DNA of 51,031 nt, taken from positions 1-51,031 of the forward strand of contig JAICKA010000013.1 in assembly GCA_025928185.1 (NCBI GenBank). The letters are read 5' to 3'. Origin of the DNA: Gemmatimonadaceae bacterium (lineage in GTDB: Bacteria > Gemmatimonadota > Gemmatimonadetes > Gemmatimonadales > Gemmatimonadaceae). Shown one piece after another: positions 31,232 through 39,857 of the stretch (positions are counted from its first letter, which is position 1; each line of letters opens with the position of its first letter). Made by a program: the position numbers and the translations under genes. The notes beneath the pieces are model-generated. The model did not search any database, had not been told where the DNA came from, and worked only from the letters and a program-made list of their open reading frames with translations.

Positions 31232-34200
31232 CTACTTCGCCGGCGGCAGCGCGATGGCGGACTGACCAGCGGCGCGCCGCTTGGCGTTCAGCGCGGCCAG
31301 CCCGGTTGTCGACAACGTGTGCCAGCGGGCCATCACACCCGCGGCCTGCGTGCGTGCGCGATTCACCGCCGCAACCTCACTTGCCGTCGGCGTCACATCG
31401 GCGCTTTGCATGGCCATGGCCGCCGCCAGCTCCGCGCCGCTCGCGCTCTCGAGCGTGGCGGGACCACTCGCCGCGCCGCCGCGGCGGAAGCCGCCGAATC
31501 CTCCGCGTCCGCCGCGGCCCGCTGCCGCTGCCGGTGCGAGCGAATCCACCCGCGCCTTGAAGGCGAGGGCCTCGGCGTCGCCGGCACGCGCCAGCTCGGC
31601 CGAAAGTGCGCGCGCCTGCTCCAGTGCGGCCTGAGCCGCCGCGGCGCCGTCGTACATCTCGGTCGTCAACGTCGCCAACTGCGCGAGACCGGCCGCCGGC
31701 GTCGTCACGCGCGGGTCGAGCTTGAGCGTGAGCGGCTGCGAGTAATGCTTGCCGTTGACGGTGAGACGCACGGTGTATGAACCAGGCGGCGCCCACGGCG
31801 CGTTCACACTCGGATAGGTGTGATGCGGTACGGCACCTTCGCCGCCTTCGCCCGCCGGTGCCGACTCGGCGCCGATCGGATCGTAGTGCAGATCCCAACT
31901 GAATCGATGTACGCCGGCGCTCGTCGACAGATTCATCTCCGGCGCCGCCCAGTAGAGCGGGAGATTGCAGTCGGGCGCCGACGGCTGGCGCTTGCAGATT
32001 TCGTTGTACGCGGCGGGATTCAGCGCCGGGTCGGGTTCGAGGCGCGGATCGTTGCTCGAGTACGAGCGTACGAGCTTGCCAGCGCCGTCGAGAATGTCGA
32101 GCGTGACCGGACCGGACACGTTTGCTGGCAGATAGTAATCGATGATTCCGCCGGGCACCGGATTTTCGCCGGCCGGCAGCTCCGGCGGCCACGGCGTGGG
32201 ATCGTTCGTGCCGAGCCGCACGCGAACGGCCGTCAGCGGCTTGAACAGATACGTCGCGTTGTTCGACTCCGCCGCGCGCAGCGCCGCCGTCTGACGCAGC
32301 GGCGTGAGGTTGTCGAGAATCCAGTACCCGCGGCCGTGCGTGCCGGCGATGAGATCCGAGCAGAGGCACGTCGAATCGTCCTTCACCTCGATGTCGCGCA
32401 CCGAGATCGCCGGCATGTCGAGCCGCAGCGACTGCCAGTGATCGCCGTCGTCGTACGAGACCCACACCTGCGTCTCGGTCGAGGCGTATAGTAATCCTTT
32501 AACGTGCGGATCCTCACGGATGGAATTGGCCGCCGCGCCCGGCGCGATGCCGTTGTCGATCTCCGTCCATGTCTTGCCGCCATCGTGCGTGCGCCAGAAG
32601 TGCGGATTCATGTCGTCGAGGCGCAGCGTGTTCGCGGCGGCGTACGCCGTCTGCGTGTCGAAGTGGCCGGCGTCCATGTTGAAGATGCGCGTCCACGCCT
32701 TGATCGCCGGCGGCGTGACGTTGTGCCACGTCGCACCTCCGTCCGTCGTCACCTGGATGTTGCCGTCGTCGGTGCCCGCCCACAGCACGTTGACGCTGCG
32801 CGGCGATGGTGCGAGTGCGGTGATGGTGCCCTGCGGACTGACCGTCACCTGGCTCGCGTACTTGCCCGCGTTCGCCGGAACGGTCCACGTCTGGCGCGCG
32901 AGATCGGGGCTGATGCGCGTCCACGAGTGCCCGTTGTCCGTCGTCTTCCACACCACGTTCGACGCGTAGAACAGCACGTGCGGATCCACCGGCGACCACT
33001 CGATCGGCATCGTGCGCACGTTGCGGCTGTATGTATCGCCGTTCGGGCCACGCCCGCTCATGTCGGGACCTACGGATGTCTTCTGTCCCGTACGCCGATC
33101 GTAGAGTGACACGCCGTTGCGCTCACTGCCGAACACGAGATCCGGATTCTTCGGATCGGGCGCCGCTTCGCCGTATTCCTGGATGTCGACCGGATGCCAG
33201 TCGTGGAAAGTGATCTCGCCGTCGGACGAGCGGCTCTTTACGCACGCGGAGCCCGAGTCCTGCTGTCCACCGCAAACGCGATAGAAGAACGAGTTGTCCG
33301 TCGACACGTGGTACATCGCGGCCGTGGGCTGCGTGTACCAGTTGCTCCACGATTCGCCGCGATTGGCCGACACCACTGCGCCCTGATCGGCGACCTGCAG
33401 GATGATGTCGGTGTTGTTCGGGTTGATCCACGTCTTCTGATAGTCGTCGCCACCGGGCGCGCCGCGCACGGCCGACCACGTGAGGCCGCCGTCTTCCGTG
33501 CGCCAGAATACTGTCGACGAGCTGTAGACGACATTCGGGTTCTTGGGATCGACGACGATCGTTGGCAGATCGCCGCCGCCGATGCGCGCGAGCGGCCGCG
33601 GATCCTGTGGGTGCGGGCCGCCTGGCGCATCATCCACCGCCAGATGCCAATGCTCGCCGCCGTCGGTCGACTTGAAGAACCCGACGACGCCGGTCGTCGA
33701 ACTGCCGCCGCGACCGCCGCGTCCGCCCGCTGCCTGCCCCGGAATCGACGTGCCCGCGACTGCCGCGTAGATGATGTTCGGATTGCTCGGCGCGATCGCC
33801 AGGTTCGCCTGAATGATCGACGGCAAGCCGTCGGTGAGCTGATGCCACGTCGTGCCGCCGTCCGTCGACTTGAAGATCCCGTTGCCCGCGCCGCCGAACG
33901 CGCCGTTCTCGGAGAAACCCTGCTGCTGCTGCCAGAGCGTGGCATAGACGACGTTCGGGTTGCTCGGATCGATGCGAACGTCGTTGCCGCTCGTATACTC
34001 GTCCTTGTACAGGACTTTCTCGAACGTCTGGCCGCCGTCGGTCGAGCGGAAGATGCCGCGCTCCGGGTTCGGTCCGTACGGATGACCGAGCGCGGCGACG
34101 AACAGGCGATTCGGATTCGTCGGATCGACGTCGATCATCGCGATCATCTGCGAGTTGCGCAGCCCGAGATGCGTCCACGTCTTGCCGGCGTCGGTGGATT

Positions 34201-34564
34201 TGTACACGCCGTCGCCGACCGCGAGATCGGGCCGGATGATGCCGGCGCCGGTGCCGACGTAGATGACGTTCGGATTGGACGGCGCAACGGCAATGGCGCC
34301 GATCGAGCCGGTGGGTTCCTTGTCGAACAGCGGCACCCACGTCGAGCCGTAGTCGGTTGAGCGCCAGACGCCGCCGTTGTCGAAGCCGACGTAGAAGACG
34401 TTCGGTTGACTCGGTACACCGGAAAGCGCGCGCGCACGGCCGGCGCGAGTCGGACCGATCTCGCGCCAGTGCAAGGCGGCCGCTGGATCGACGGATTGGG
34501 CGCCGGCCGGAAGCGCCGCGGCGCCGAGCAGGAGCAGAGAGATTCGGTACAGGGAAGTACGCAC
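31232..34564 (-). CDS. VPS10/sortilin-type BNR-repeat protein, secreted
   Basis: The 1110-residue protein has a signal peptide (ISLLLLGAAALPAGAQ) and about eleven Asp-box/BNR turns, such as RSTDYGSTW, KSTDAGKTW, KSTDGGTTW, KTTDNGHSW and RTHDGGKTW. These indicate two large beta-propellers over residues 30-760. A C-terminal beta region follows, with a FlgD-like piece (VTLDILDGAGKLVRSYSS). Family members are annotated as glycosyl hydrolase-like, but no catalytic pair is evident; binding or a peptidase-associated role is possible. Gly/Arg inserts occur twice (GGRGGRGG and GRGGRGGFGGFRRGG). It starts at GTG 34564 after GAGG. Confidence 0.88.
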   Translation of the reverse strand: MRTSLYRISLLLLGAAALPAGAQSVDPAAALHWREIGPTRAGRARALSGVPSQPNVFYVGFDNGGVWRSTDYGSTWVPLFDKEPTGSIGAIAVAPSNPNVIYVGTGAGIIRPDLAVGDGVYKSTDAGKTWTHLGLRNSQMIAMIDVDPTNPNRLFVAALGHPYGPNPERGIFRSTDGGQTFEKVLYKDEYTSGNDVRIDPSNPNVVYATLWQQQQGFSENGAFGGAGNGIFKSTDGGTTWHQLTDGLPSIIQANLAIAPSNPNIIYAAVAGTSIPGQAAGGRGGRGGSSTTGVVGFFKSTDGGEHWHLAVDDAPGGPHPQDPRPLARIGGGDLPTIVVDPKNPNVVYSSSTVFWRTEDGGLTWSAVRGAPGGDDYQKTWINPNNTDIILQVADQGAVVSANRGESWSNWYTQPTAAMYHVSTDNSFFYRVCGGQQDSGSACVKSRSSDGEITFHDWHPVDIQEYGEAAPDPKNPDLVFGSERNGVSLYDRRTGQKTSVGPDMSGRGPNGDTYSRNVRTMPIEWSPVDPHVLFYASNVVWKTTDNGHSWTRISPDLARQTWTVPANAGKYASQVTVSPQGTITALAPSPRSVNVLWAGTDDGNIQVTTDGGATWHNVTPPAIKAWTRIFNMDAGHFDTQTAYAAANTLRLDDMNPHFWRTHDGGKTWTEIDNGIAPGAAANSIREDPHVKGLLYASTETQVWVSYDDGDHWQSLRLDMPAISVRDIEVKDDSTCLCSDLIAGTHGRGYWILDNLTPLRQTAALRAAESNNATYLFKPLTAVRVRLGTNDPTPWPPELPAGENPVPGGIIDYYLPANVSGPVTLDILDGAGKLVRSYSSNDPRLEPDPALNPAAYNEICKRQPSAPDCNLPLYWAAPEMNLSTSAGVHRFSWDLHYDPIGAESAPAGEGGEGAVPHHTYPSVNAPWAPPGSYTVRLTVNGKHYSQPLTLKLDPRVTTPAAGLAQLATLTTEMYDGAAAAQAALEQARALSAELARAGDAEALAFKARVDSLAPAAAAGRGGRGGFGGFRRGGAASGPATLESASGAELAAAMAMQSADVTPTASEVAAVNRARTQAAGVMARWHTLSTTGLAALNAKRRAAGQSAIALPPAK

Positions 34565-34599
34565 GAAAGTCGCCTCGAGATGGAGGAGAGGAGAGCGGT

Positions 34600-34605
34600 A
34601 TTATG
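34600..34605 (-). promoter_or_regulatory. Candidate -10 box for the VPS10/BNR gene
   Basis: The minus strand reads CATAAT here, 36 bases upstream of the GTG start, ahead of a pyrimidine-rich leader ending in CTCGAG. No clear -35 is seen. Confidence 0.3.
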
Positions 34606-34669
34606 GCGGCGGACTATGGCCGGCGCGAGTAGTAGTCCGTGTGGCCAGCGGCGATTCCTGCCGTCGCGT

Positions 34670-35011
34670 TCAGGCGACTCGCGCCAGGATGCCCGCGACG
34701 ACGCCGAGGATGAACACGAGGCATCCGAGCAGAATCACCATGCGCCGACGTATGTGGACGCGTTTCGCGTCTCGATGCGCGACGTAGGCGCCCTCGTTCA
34801 AGTACCACGAGCCTTGCGCACGGCCAGCGTTGACGACGCCCGACTCGACGAGATGCGTCAGCTCGGCGGAGTCGGCAATCCCGAGCGATGGCAGCGTGCG
34901 AGCGCGCTCCGGCGCGGTCGCGTCGGCGATCCGGAAGGAATCGAGGACCCGTTGCAGGCGGCGGCGCCGCGCTGCAGCCGCTGCCGCGACCACCACAGCT
35001 CCGCTGGTCAT
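34670..35011 (-). CDS. Small membrane protein of unknown function (113 aa)
   Basis: The protein has a cytoplasmic-looking N-terminal 85 residues (RRRRLQRVLDSFRIADATAP, then ADSAELTHLVESGVV) and one strong C-terminal membrane helix (MVILLGCLVFILGVVAGILA). The ATG overlaps the stop of the upstream PH-like gene (ATGA), so it is the third gene of a VOC, PH-like, membrane-protein operon. No family is recognised. Confidence 0.65.
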   Translation of the reverse strand: MTSGAVVVAAAAAARRRRLQRVLDSFRIADATAPERARTLPSLGIADSAELTHLVESGVVNAGRAQGSWYLNEGAYVAHRDAKRVHIRRRMVILLGCLVFILGVVAGILARVA

Positions 35012-35487
35012 CGAATCGACACGGCTGGTTCCAGTTCCGCCGCGCGTGCGATGGCGTTGCGCAATCCCTCGTCGTCGTCCGTTCCGATCCGGAATCGCTG
35101 ACCATTCTTCAGCGTCAGCTCCACGGCGCCCTTGCCGGACACGTTGTACAACATTCCTCGTGTCGTCACGCGGACGCCCCAGCCACTCCAGAAGCTGCTC
35201 GGCATCACCTCCGCCCGCGCGACGTCGGCGAGCGCAACGCGCTTGGCCGTGATGCCCGGGCCGAAGTACGCGCGCAGCTCGCGATCGTCGATCTCCACCG
35301 TGAGACTCGAAAAGACGAGAGCGACGATCAGCAGCAGGAGCGAGGTCACCGCGACCGACGCCAGCGCCGCCGACGGCGCATGCACCGCGAGCGCTGCCAC
35401 ATCCGCCACGATCGCCGCTCCGACCAGCACCACGAGGGTCACAACCCCGACCTGCCGATGACGATATGCGACCGGTTGGTTGCTCAT
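35008..35487 (-). CDS. Membrane protein with PH-like domain
   Basis: The 159-residue protein has two N-terminal membrane helices (VGVVTLVVLVGAAIVADVAA and LASVAVTSLLLLIVALVF). A soluble beta domain follows (EIDDRELRAYFGPGITAKRV, VRVTTRGMLYNVSG, VELTLKNGQRFRIGTDD), typical of bacterial PH-like/YdbT-type domains. Its role is unknown. Both ends overlap neighbours as ATGA, indicating translational coupling. Confidence 0.7.
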   Translation of the reverse strand: MSNQPVAYRHRQVGVVTLVVLVGAAIVADVAALAVHAPSAALASVAVTSLLLLIVALVFSSLTVEIDDRELRAYFGPGITAKRVALADVARAEVMPSSFWSGWGVRVTTRGMLYNVSGKGAVELTLKNGQRFRIGTDDDEGLRNAIARAAELEPAVSIR

Positions 35488-35867
35488 CGCGCGGGTAGTT
35501 GGAAATGCGGGTTCTCGATCAACCCGATCACGTTGCCGAACGGATCGGCCACGCTGCCGACGCGGATGCCCTCGCCCACGTCCTGCGCCGCCGAGACGAT
35601 TGTGGCGCCGGCTTTCGTCGCCTGCGCCATCGCCGCGTCGAGATTGGCCACGCCCCAGTACGCGACCGAGCCGCCCGGCCCGGGCTTCGAGCCTTTCGTG
35701 TCCGGATCGAGTCCCAGCTCGTACCCGCCGACGTTGAACCCGACGTAGAACGGCTGGTCGAAATACGGGCTGATCCCGAACACGGTCGAGTACCAGGCCT
35801 TGGCGCGCGCCAGATCCGGCGCCTTGTAGATCACCGTCCTGAGCCCGAGCAGCATGCCGTCACCCAT
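35484..35867 (-). CDS. VOC (glyoxalase/dioxygenase superfamily) protein
   Basis: The 127-residue protein shows the paired beta-alpha-beta-beta-beta units of the vicinal-oxygen-chelate fold: VIYKAPDLARAKAWYSTVFG at the start, YELGLDPD, YWGVANLDAAMAQATKAGA, and the end motif VADPFGNVIGLIEN. It may be a metal enzyme or a binding protein; the substrate is unknown. ATG 35867 heads a three-gene coupled operon and lies 64 bases after the end of the carbonic anhydrase gene. Confidence 0.87.
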   Translation of the reverse strand: MGDGMLLGLRTVIYKAPDLARAKAWYSTVFGISPYFDQPFYVGFNVGGYELGLDPDTKGSKPGPGGSVAYWGVANLDAAMAQATKAGATIVSAAQDVGEGIRVGSVADPFGNVIGLIENPHFQLPAR

Positions 35868-35931
35868 GGGTTAAGAGAATGCTCATGTCACGTGCTCGTT
35901 CCCAGCCGTGCGGAAGCACCCGGCCGTGGGT

Positions 35932-36564
35932 CTACCGCGCGCGTGCCGCATCGACGTGCGCGGCGACATCCTCGATGGATCGAACGGTGATGTCGAGGTC
36001 GCGCAGCAAGCCATCCTGCAGCCCGTAGATGACTCCGTGCACCGAGAGCTTCTGACCGCGCGACCAGGCATCCTGCACGACCGTGGTCTGGCTGACGTTG
36101 GACACCTGTTCGATCACGTTCAACTCGCTCAGGCGGTCCAACTGTGCCTGTTCCGTGGCGAGGGCGTCGAGCTCGTCGCGGTGCTTCGAGCGGACGTCCT
36201 GCACGTGGCGCAGCCAGTTGTCGACCAGCCCGACGCGCTGATCCTGAAACGCGGCACGGACGCCGCCGCAGCCGTAATGGCCGCACACGATCACATGTCG
36301 CACGTGCAGCACGTCGATCGCGTACTGCATCACCGACAGGCAATTGAGATCGCTGTGCACGACGACGTTGGCGATGTTGCGGTGCACGAACATTTCGCCC
36401 GGCAGCAGGCCGACGATTTCGTTTGCCGGCACGCGACTGTCCGAGCAGCCAATCCAGAAATACTCCGGCGCCTGCTGGTTCGAGAGCTGCTGAAAGAACG
36501 TCGGGTCGCGACGCGTCATTGCGTCGGCCCAGGCGCGATTGTTGGCGAACAGATGATCTAGCAC
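35932..36564 (-). CDS. can: Beta-class carbonic anhydrase
   Basis: The 210-residue enzyme interconverts CO2 and bicarbonate in the cytoplasm. The zinc ligands are in CSDSRVPANEI (Cys, Asp-Arg dyad) and HYGCGG (His, Cys), with HRNIAN between them, as in E. coli Can (about 220 residues). The GTG start at 36564 follows an AGGG Shine-Dalgarno inside the end of the upstream lipoprotein gene, 7 bases away, so the two are probably co-transcribed. No pathway partner is nearby. The identification is firm. Confidence 0.95.
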   Translation of the reverse strand: MLDHLFANNRAWADAMTRRDPTFFQQLSNQQAPEYFWIGCSDSRVPANEIVGLLPGEMFVHRNIANVVVHSDLNCLSVMQYAIDVLHVRHVIVCGHYGCGGVRAAFQDQRVGLVDNWLRHVQDVRSKHRDELDALATEQAQLDRLSELNVIEQVSNVSQTTVVQDAWSRGQKLSVHGVIYGLQDGLLRDLDITVRSIEDVAAHVDAARAR

Positions 36565-36571
36565 GTGACGC

Positions 36572-37090
36572 TCACGAGCAACCCTCCTTGAAATCCACCT
36601 GCGGCCGGCGACCCGCGCGGTATCGCGTGACGATCTTGCCGTCGGTCTCGAAAATCATCCGGTACATCGAGTCGTTTGGCGCGGACACGACCACGTAGTG
36701 ACCCACCGGGCCGGTGTACGGATGCGGCTGCACGGTGGCACGGCCGCGGTACATCGTCAATACTCGCGATTCCGGAGCGCCCACCGCGGCGCCGTCGCGC
36801 GTCGCGACGCCGGCGCTGTCGACGTCCACACGCACCACGGTGTCTCCACTGACCATGAGCTTGACGCCCGCCGGCAGCGCGTGCGGACGAACATAGTCGC
36901 AGGTCTCGTTGTAGGAGTAGGCAGCGTGCAACGGCTCGCCGAGCGCTTTCGAGAGCGTCGCGAGCGTTTCGCCAACGCGCACGCGTCCGATTCCGTGCGC
37001 ATCGACCGTCCACGCCAATGAGTCGGCGGACGACGAGCACGCCCCGACCGCCAGCGCGCACAGCGCCGAAACTACAAGGCCAGATCGCAT
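36572..37090 (-). CDS. Predicted lipoprotein of unknown function
   Basis: The 172-residue protein has a signal with lipobox (ALCALAVGAC, Cys18 lipidated). A mature part of about 150 residues follows, with VRVGETLATLSKALGEPL, KLMVSGDTVVRVDVDSAGVA and YRMIFETDGKIVTRYRAG. The last motif resembles small periplasmic proteins that monitor slopes of repeats, but no family is recognised. It lies 9 bases after the HEGVH protein and 7 before can, in one minus-strand operon. Confidence 0.7.
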   Translation of the reverse strand: MRSGLVVSALCALAVGACSSSADSLAWTVDAHGIGRVRVGETLATLSKALGEPLHAAYSYNETCDYVRPHALPAGVKLMVSGDTVVRVDVDSAGVATRDGAAVGAPESRVLTMYRGRATVQPHPYTGPVGHYVVVSAPNDSMYRMIFETDGKIVTRYRAGRRPQVDFKEGCS

Positions 37091-37099
37091 CGCGGGAAT

Positions 37100-37717
37100 C
37101 TAGTCGCGGTCGCCGCCGCGCCCGCGCGTCAAGCGGTCCCACCAGCCCGGACTCCTCGCACCGCCCAGTCGCTCGGCGTCGGCTGCGCGCTGGTTGCGCT
37201 CCGCCTGCCGCCAATCGATCGTCGGTGCTACCGATTCATCGTCCGTCGCCGCCAGCGTCATCTCGGCGCGTGCGATCACTGGTGCGCCGAGCACCGGCGG
37301 AAGGGCGTGACCGAACGTGAGCTCGGCACGGCGGCACAGTCGCTCCTCGTCGGCCATGCTCCACGTGCGCTCGAAGCCCAGATGCTGCGTCATCGCGAAC
37401 ACGCGCGCGTGCACGCCTTCGTGCAGAATCGACGACGCCACTTCGCTATCGGGATGCTGCGCCACCTTGTGGAGGAACGTGAGCTCCGTGATGACGATCT
37501 GGCCCTCGTGCAGGAACGCGCCGCGACAGGGAAAGCGTACAACCTGGATCTGCCGCACGTCGCGCCGGAAGTGCCGCATGCGAATCGGTTGAAAGCGCGC
37601 GATCAGATCGAGCGCGGCTGCGAGCCGCTCGAGCACCAGGGCCGTGTCGATGTCGGGATACGGATTCTCGACGACAGTCGGCATGCCGCCGACGATCTGT
37701 GCTAGGCCGCGGGACAC
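37100..37717 (-). CDS. Unknown protein with HExxH zinc-peptidase-like motif
   Basis: The 205-residue protein has ASSILHEGVHARVFAM, an HExxH (HEGVH) on a predicted helix, the core of gluzincin metallopeptidases. A downstream third ligand is not obvious: ERTWSMADEERLCRR offers Glu candidates. No signal peptide is present, so it would be cytoplasmic. The C-terminal 50 residues are Arg/Glu-rich. The start is GTG 37717 or ATG 37684. I recognise no family; calling it a peptidase would be inference from one motif. Confidence 0.6.
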   Translation of the reverse strand: MSRGLAQIVGGMPTVVENPYPDIDTALVLERLAAALDLIARFQPIRMRHFRRDVRQIQVVRFPCRGAFLHEGQIVITELTFLHKVAQHPDSEVASSILHEGVHARVFAMTQHLGFERTWSMADEERLCRRAELTFGHALPPVLGAPVIARAEMTLAATDDESVAPTIDWRQAERNQRAADAERLGGARSPGWWDRLTRGRGGDRD

Positions 37718-37759
37718 GTTTCGCCCGGATTGCAGTCGGTCGCCATCGACGCGGTTCCC

Positions 37760-38371
37760 TCAAGCTTCCGCATCGAGCCCTCCAGCCTGGAGCTCCGACT
37801 GCACGACGACTCGCGCGATGCGTTGGTCGGGTGCGAGCCACATCAGCGCGACGGCAATGTACAGCGCGCCGGCGATCCACGGCCGCACGAAGGCGAGCGG
37901 GATGGCGGCGGCGTAGATGATCGGCGACAGCTTGCCCTTCAGGTCGCGACCGACGGCGGCGGCCAGCGCCGAGTGCTCGCCCTGGCTGAGGATGATCAGC
38001 CGCTGAAGGATGAAATACGCAACGCCTGCCATGAGCAGCACCACGCCGTACGCCGCGGTCGGCAGCGGTGCGAAATGATTCTCGCCCATCCAGCCGGTCA
38101 CGAATGGCACGAGCGACAACCAGAACAGCAGATGCAGGTTGGCCCACAGGATCGCGCCGTCCACGCGGCGCGTGAGGTAGAGCATGTGATGATGATTGTT
38201 CCAGTAGATGCCGATGTAGACGAAGCTGAGCAAATAGCTGACCGCCGTCGGCAGCACCGGCGCGAGTGCGGCGAGCGTGGTGTCGTGCGGCACACGAAGC
38301 TCGAGCACCATGATCGTGATCAGAATCGCGAGGACGCCGTCGCTGAACGCCTCCAGGCGATCGGTGTTCAC
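37760..38371 (-). CDS. TMEM175-family potassium channel
   Basis: The 203-residue protein opens with RLEAFSDGVLAILITIMVLE. This carries the FSDG signature on helix 1 that lines the pore in the DUF1211/TMEM175 family. Six predicted membrane helices follow (for example YLLSFVYIGIYWNNHHHML and LLFWLSLVPFVTGW). Bacterial members form tetrameric K+ channels. GTG 38371 starts one base after the stop of the 101-residue membrane protein, so the two genes are probably coupled. The family is firm. Confidence 0.88.
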   Translation of the reverse strand: MNTDRLEAFSDGVLAILITIMVLELRVPHDTTLAALAPVLPTAVSYLLSFVYIGIYWNNHHHMLYLTRRVDGAILWANLHLLFWLSLVPFVTGWMGENHFAPLPTAAYGVVLLMAGVAYFILQRLIILSQGEHSALAAAVGRDLKGKLSPIIYAAAIPLAFVRPWIAGALYIAVALMWLAPDQRIARVVVQSELQAGGLDAEA

Positions 38372-38372
38372 G

Positions 38373-38678
38373 CTACCAGTCTCCTCGCTCTTCGCCGGCG
38401 CGGTAGGCGCGAGCCAGCGCCCACGTGATGCCGCCGTAACCGACGATCAATCCGGTGAGCACGCAGATGTGTCCCCACTCCCAGTCGGTCGTGTGCCAGC
38501 CGGCGCCGATGATCACGGCGCCGACCGACGCGCTGATCAGGCACTCGGCGCTCGCGCGGAACAGCGCGCGTCTCGACACGCGCGTGGCCTCACGTTCGGT
38601 GATCGCGCGCTCGCGGGCGATCCGCTCGTATTCGGCGCGTCGGTCGAACTGACTTGGTTTGACTTCGAAGTCGCTCAT
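38373..38678 (-). CDS. Small membrane protein (101 aa)
   Basis: It begins MSDFEVKPSQFDRRAEYER and has an Arg/Glu-rich N-terminal helix. Two membrane helices follow (AECLISASVGAVIIGAGW and GHICVLTGLIVGYGGITWAL). ATG 38678 is preferred over 38702 for its GGTGAG context. It is adjacent to the TMEM175 gene and may act with it, but no function is recognised. Confidence 0.6.
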   Translation of the reverse strand: MSDFEVKPSQFDRRAEYERIARERAITEREATRVSRRALFRASAECLISASVGAVIIGAGWHTTDWEWGHICVLTGLIVGYGGITWALARAYRAGEERGDW

Positions 38679-38708
38679 CCGCTCACCAGCTCGGCCGTTC
38701 ATCCGCTC

Positions 38709-39650
38709 TCACCGTACGTCGCCGACGAGAAATCGCCAATCGCCCGCGTATGCCGGCGTGCCGTCGGGTAGTCGTGGCGTTGCGCCGTTCGCCACACCAC
38801 TTGGATGGTATTTCGCCGGTACTCCGCGCGCCATTGCGGGTTCCAACGTGAACTTGCGGATCTGGTTGGCAGGAATGCGCAGCGCGCGGTAGGCCCGCTC
38901 GATCAGGTCGGCGGTCGGTTCCTTCTCGTGATACGCGGCGAACCAGCGCTCGGGCGGGGTGGCGCCGGAGCCGCCGGAGATCCAGGGTGCGAGCTCGCGG
39001 AATCGTCCGCGGAAATCCCATGGACTCGAGAACAGCACGACACGGGCGACGGTCGTCTTCTTCGCGATGTACGCCGCCATGCCTGCACCCTGCGACAGAC
39101 CCGAAACGGCGATACGCGCCCAGTCCGGTTGACCGTTGGCCACGTACTGCGCCCATCCTCCGTCCGGGTGTTCGCGATCGAGGAACGCGAGCAGCTTCGT
39201 CAGCCGATTGACGATCGACTCGTCCGCTGGATCATCGATCACCTCGGTCGCATCGTCGCCGAAGATGCGTTTTTCGCGCATGGCGCCGGCGCAGCGCGGA
39301 TCGGGGTTGCGCGGACAGACTTGTCCAACCGCCGGAGTGTCGGTGTACTCGAGACCGATGACGCGATATCCCTGGCGCGCGGCGACATCCGCGAATTCGG
39401 TCGTGTTCGCCGGACGGCCGCCGGTGCCGGGCATGAACACGAGCAGCGGCGCGCCGGGCTTCACGCTGGCGGCAAAGACCACGTAATTCGGAAGGTCGAA
39501 GCGCTTGATCGATGGGTCGGTCGTCGACGGGCGAATCCAGTACCGTACGAGCGTATCGGTCGGCGCGCCGTTCTCAGGCGCCGTTGCTGGCGATTGCGCT
39601 GAAACAGCCGACGCGATGCCGAGCAGCGCGATGGGGAGCGGGCGAAGCAT
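38709..39650 (-). CDS. Secreted alpha/beta hydrolase
   Basis: The 313-residue protein has a signal peptide (LPIALLGIASAVSAQ). The hydrolase core includes PLLVFMPGTGGRPANTT (oxyanion region), the nucleophile elbow VSGLSQGAGMAAY (GxSxG) and RVVLFSSPWDF. A His is expected in the C-terminal third. Ester or lactone substrates are possible; the family is not named with certainty. ATG 39650 is chosen because it opens the signal. The gene diverges from the amidase gene, with a 207-base region between. Confidence 0.8.
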   Translation of the reverse strand: MLRPLPIALLGIASAVSAQSPATAPENGAPTDTLVRYWIRPSTTDPSIKRFDLPNYVVFAASVKPGAPLLVFMPGTGGRPANTTEFADVAARQGYRVIGLEYTDTPAVGQVCPRNPDPRCAGAMREKRIFGDDATEVIDDPADESIVNRLTKLLAFLDREHPDGGWAQYVANGQPDWARIAVSGLSQGAGMAAYIAKKTTVARVVLFSSPWDFRGRFRELAPWISGGSGATPPERWFAAYHEKEPTADLIERAYRALRIPANQIRKFTLEPAMARGVPAKYHPSGVANGATPRLPDGTPAYAGDWRFLVGDVR

Positions 39651-39828
39651 GTGATTGTTCGGTGAAGGGTCCCGGGGCGGGCGAGCAGCGCATATCATAG
39701 ATGTCGAATGCCACAATGCACAATACGCCGCGTCCGGGGCGGCTGATTCTCATCCGACTGGCCCTCGAACCGTTCCGGCCATACTCTCCCTGTTCGCCCA
39801 CTTTCCGACCTCGGCAGTTTTCTCCTCT

Positions 39829-39857
39829 CTCCGCTCTCCTCTCTCCTCTCTCGAGCC
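39829..39857 (+). promoter_or_regulatory. Pyrimidine-rich leader ending in CTCTCGAG before an amidase
   Basis: CCGCTCTCC plus CTCTC runs end in CTCTCGAG (39848-39855) two bases before the ATG, with no purine Shine-Dalgarno. A similar leader, CCGCTCTCC...CTCGAG, precedes the VPS10/BNR gene on the other strand (34574-34597). CTCTCGAG also precedes the gene at 8342. Function is unknown. Confidence 0.35.
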
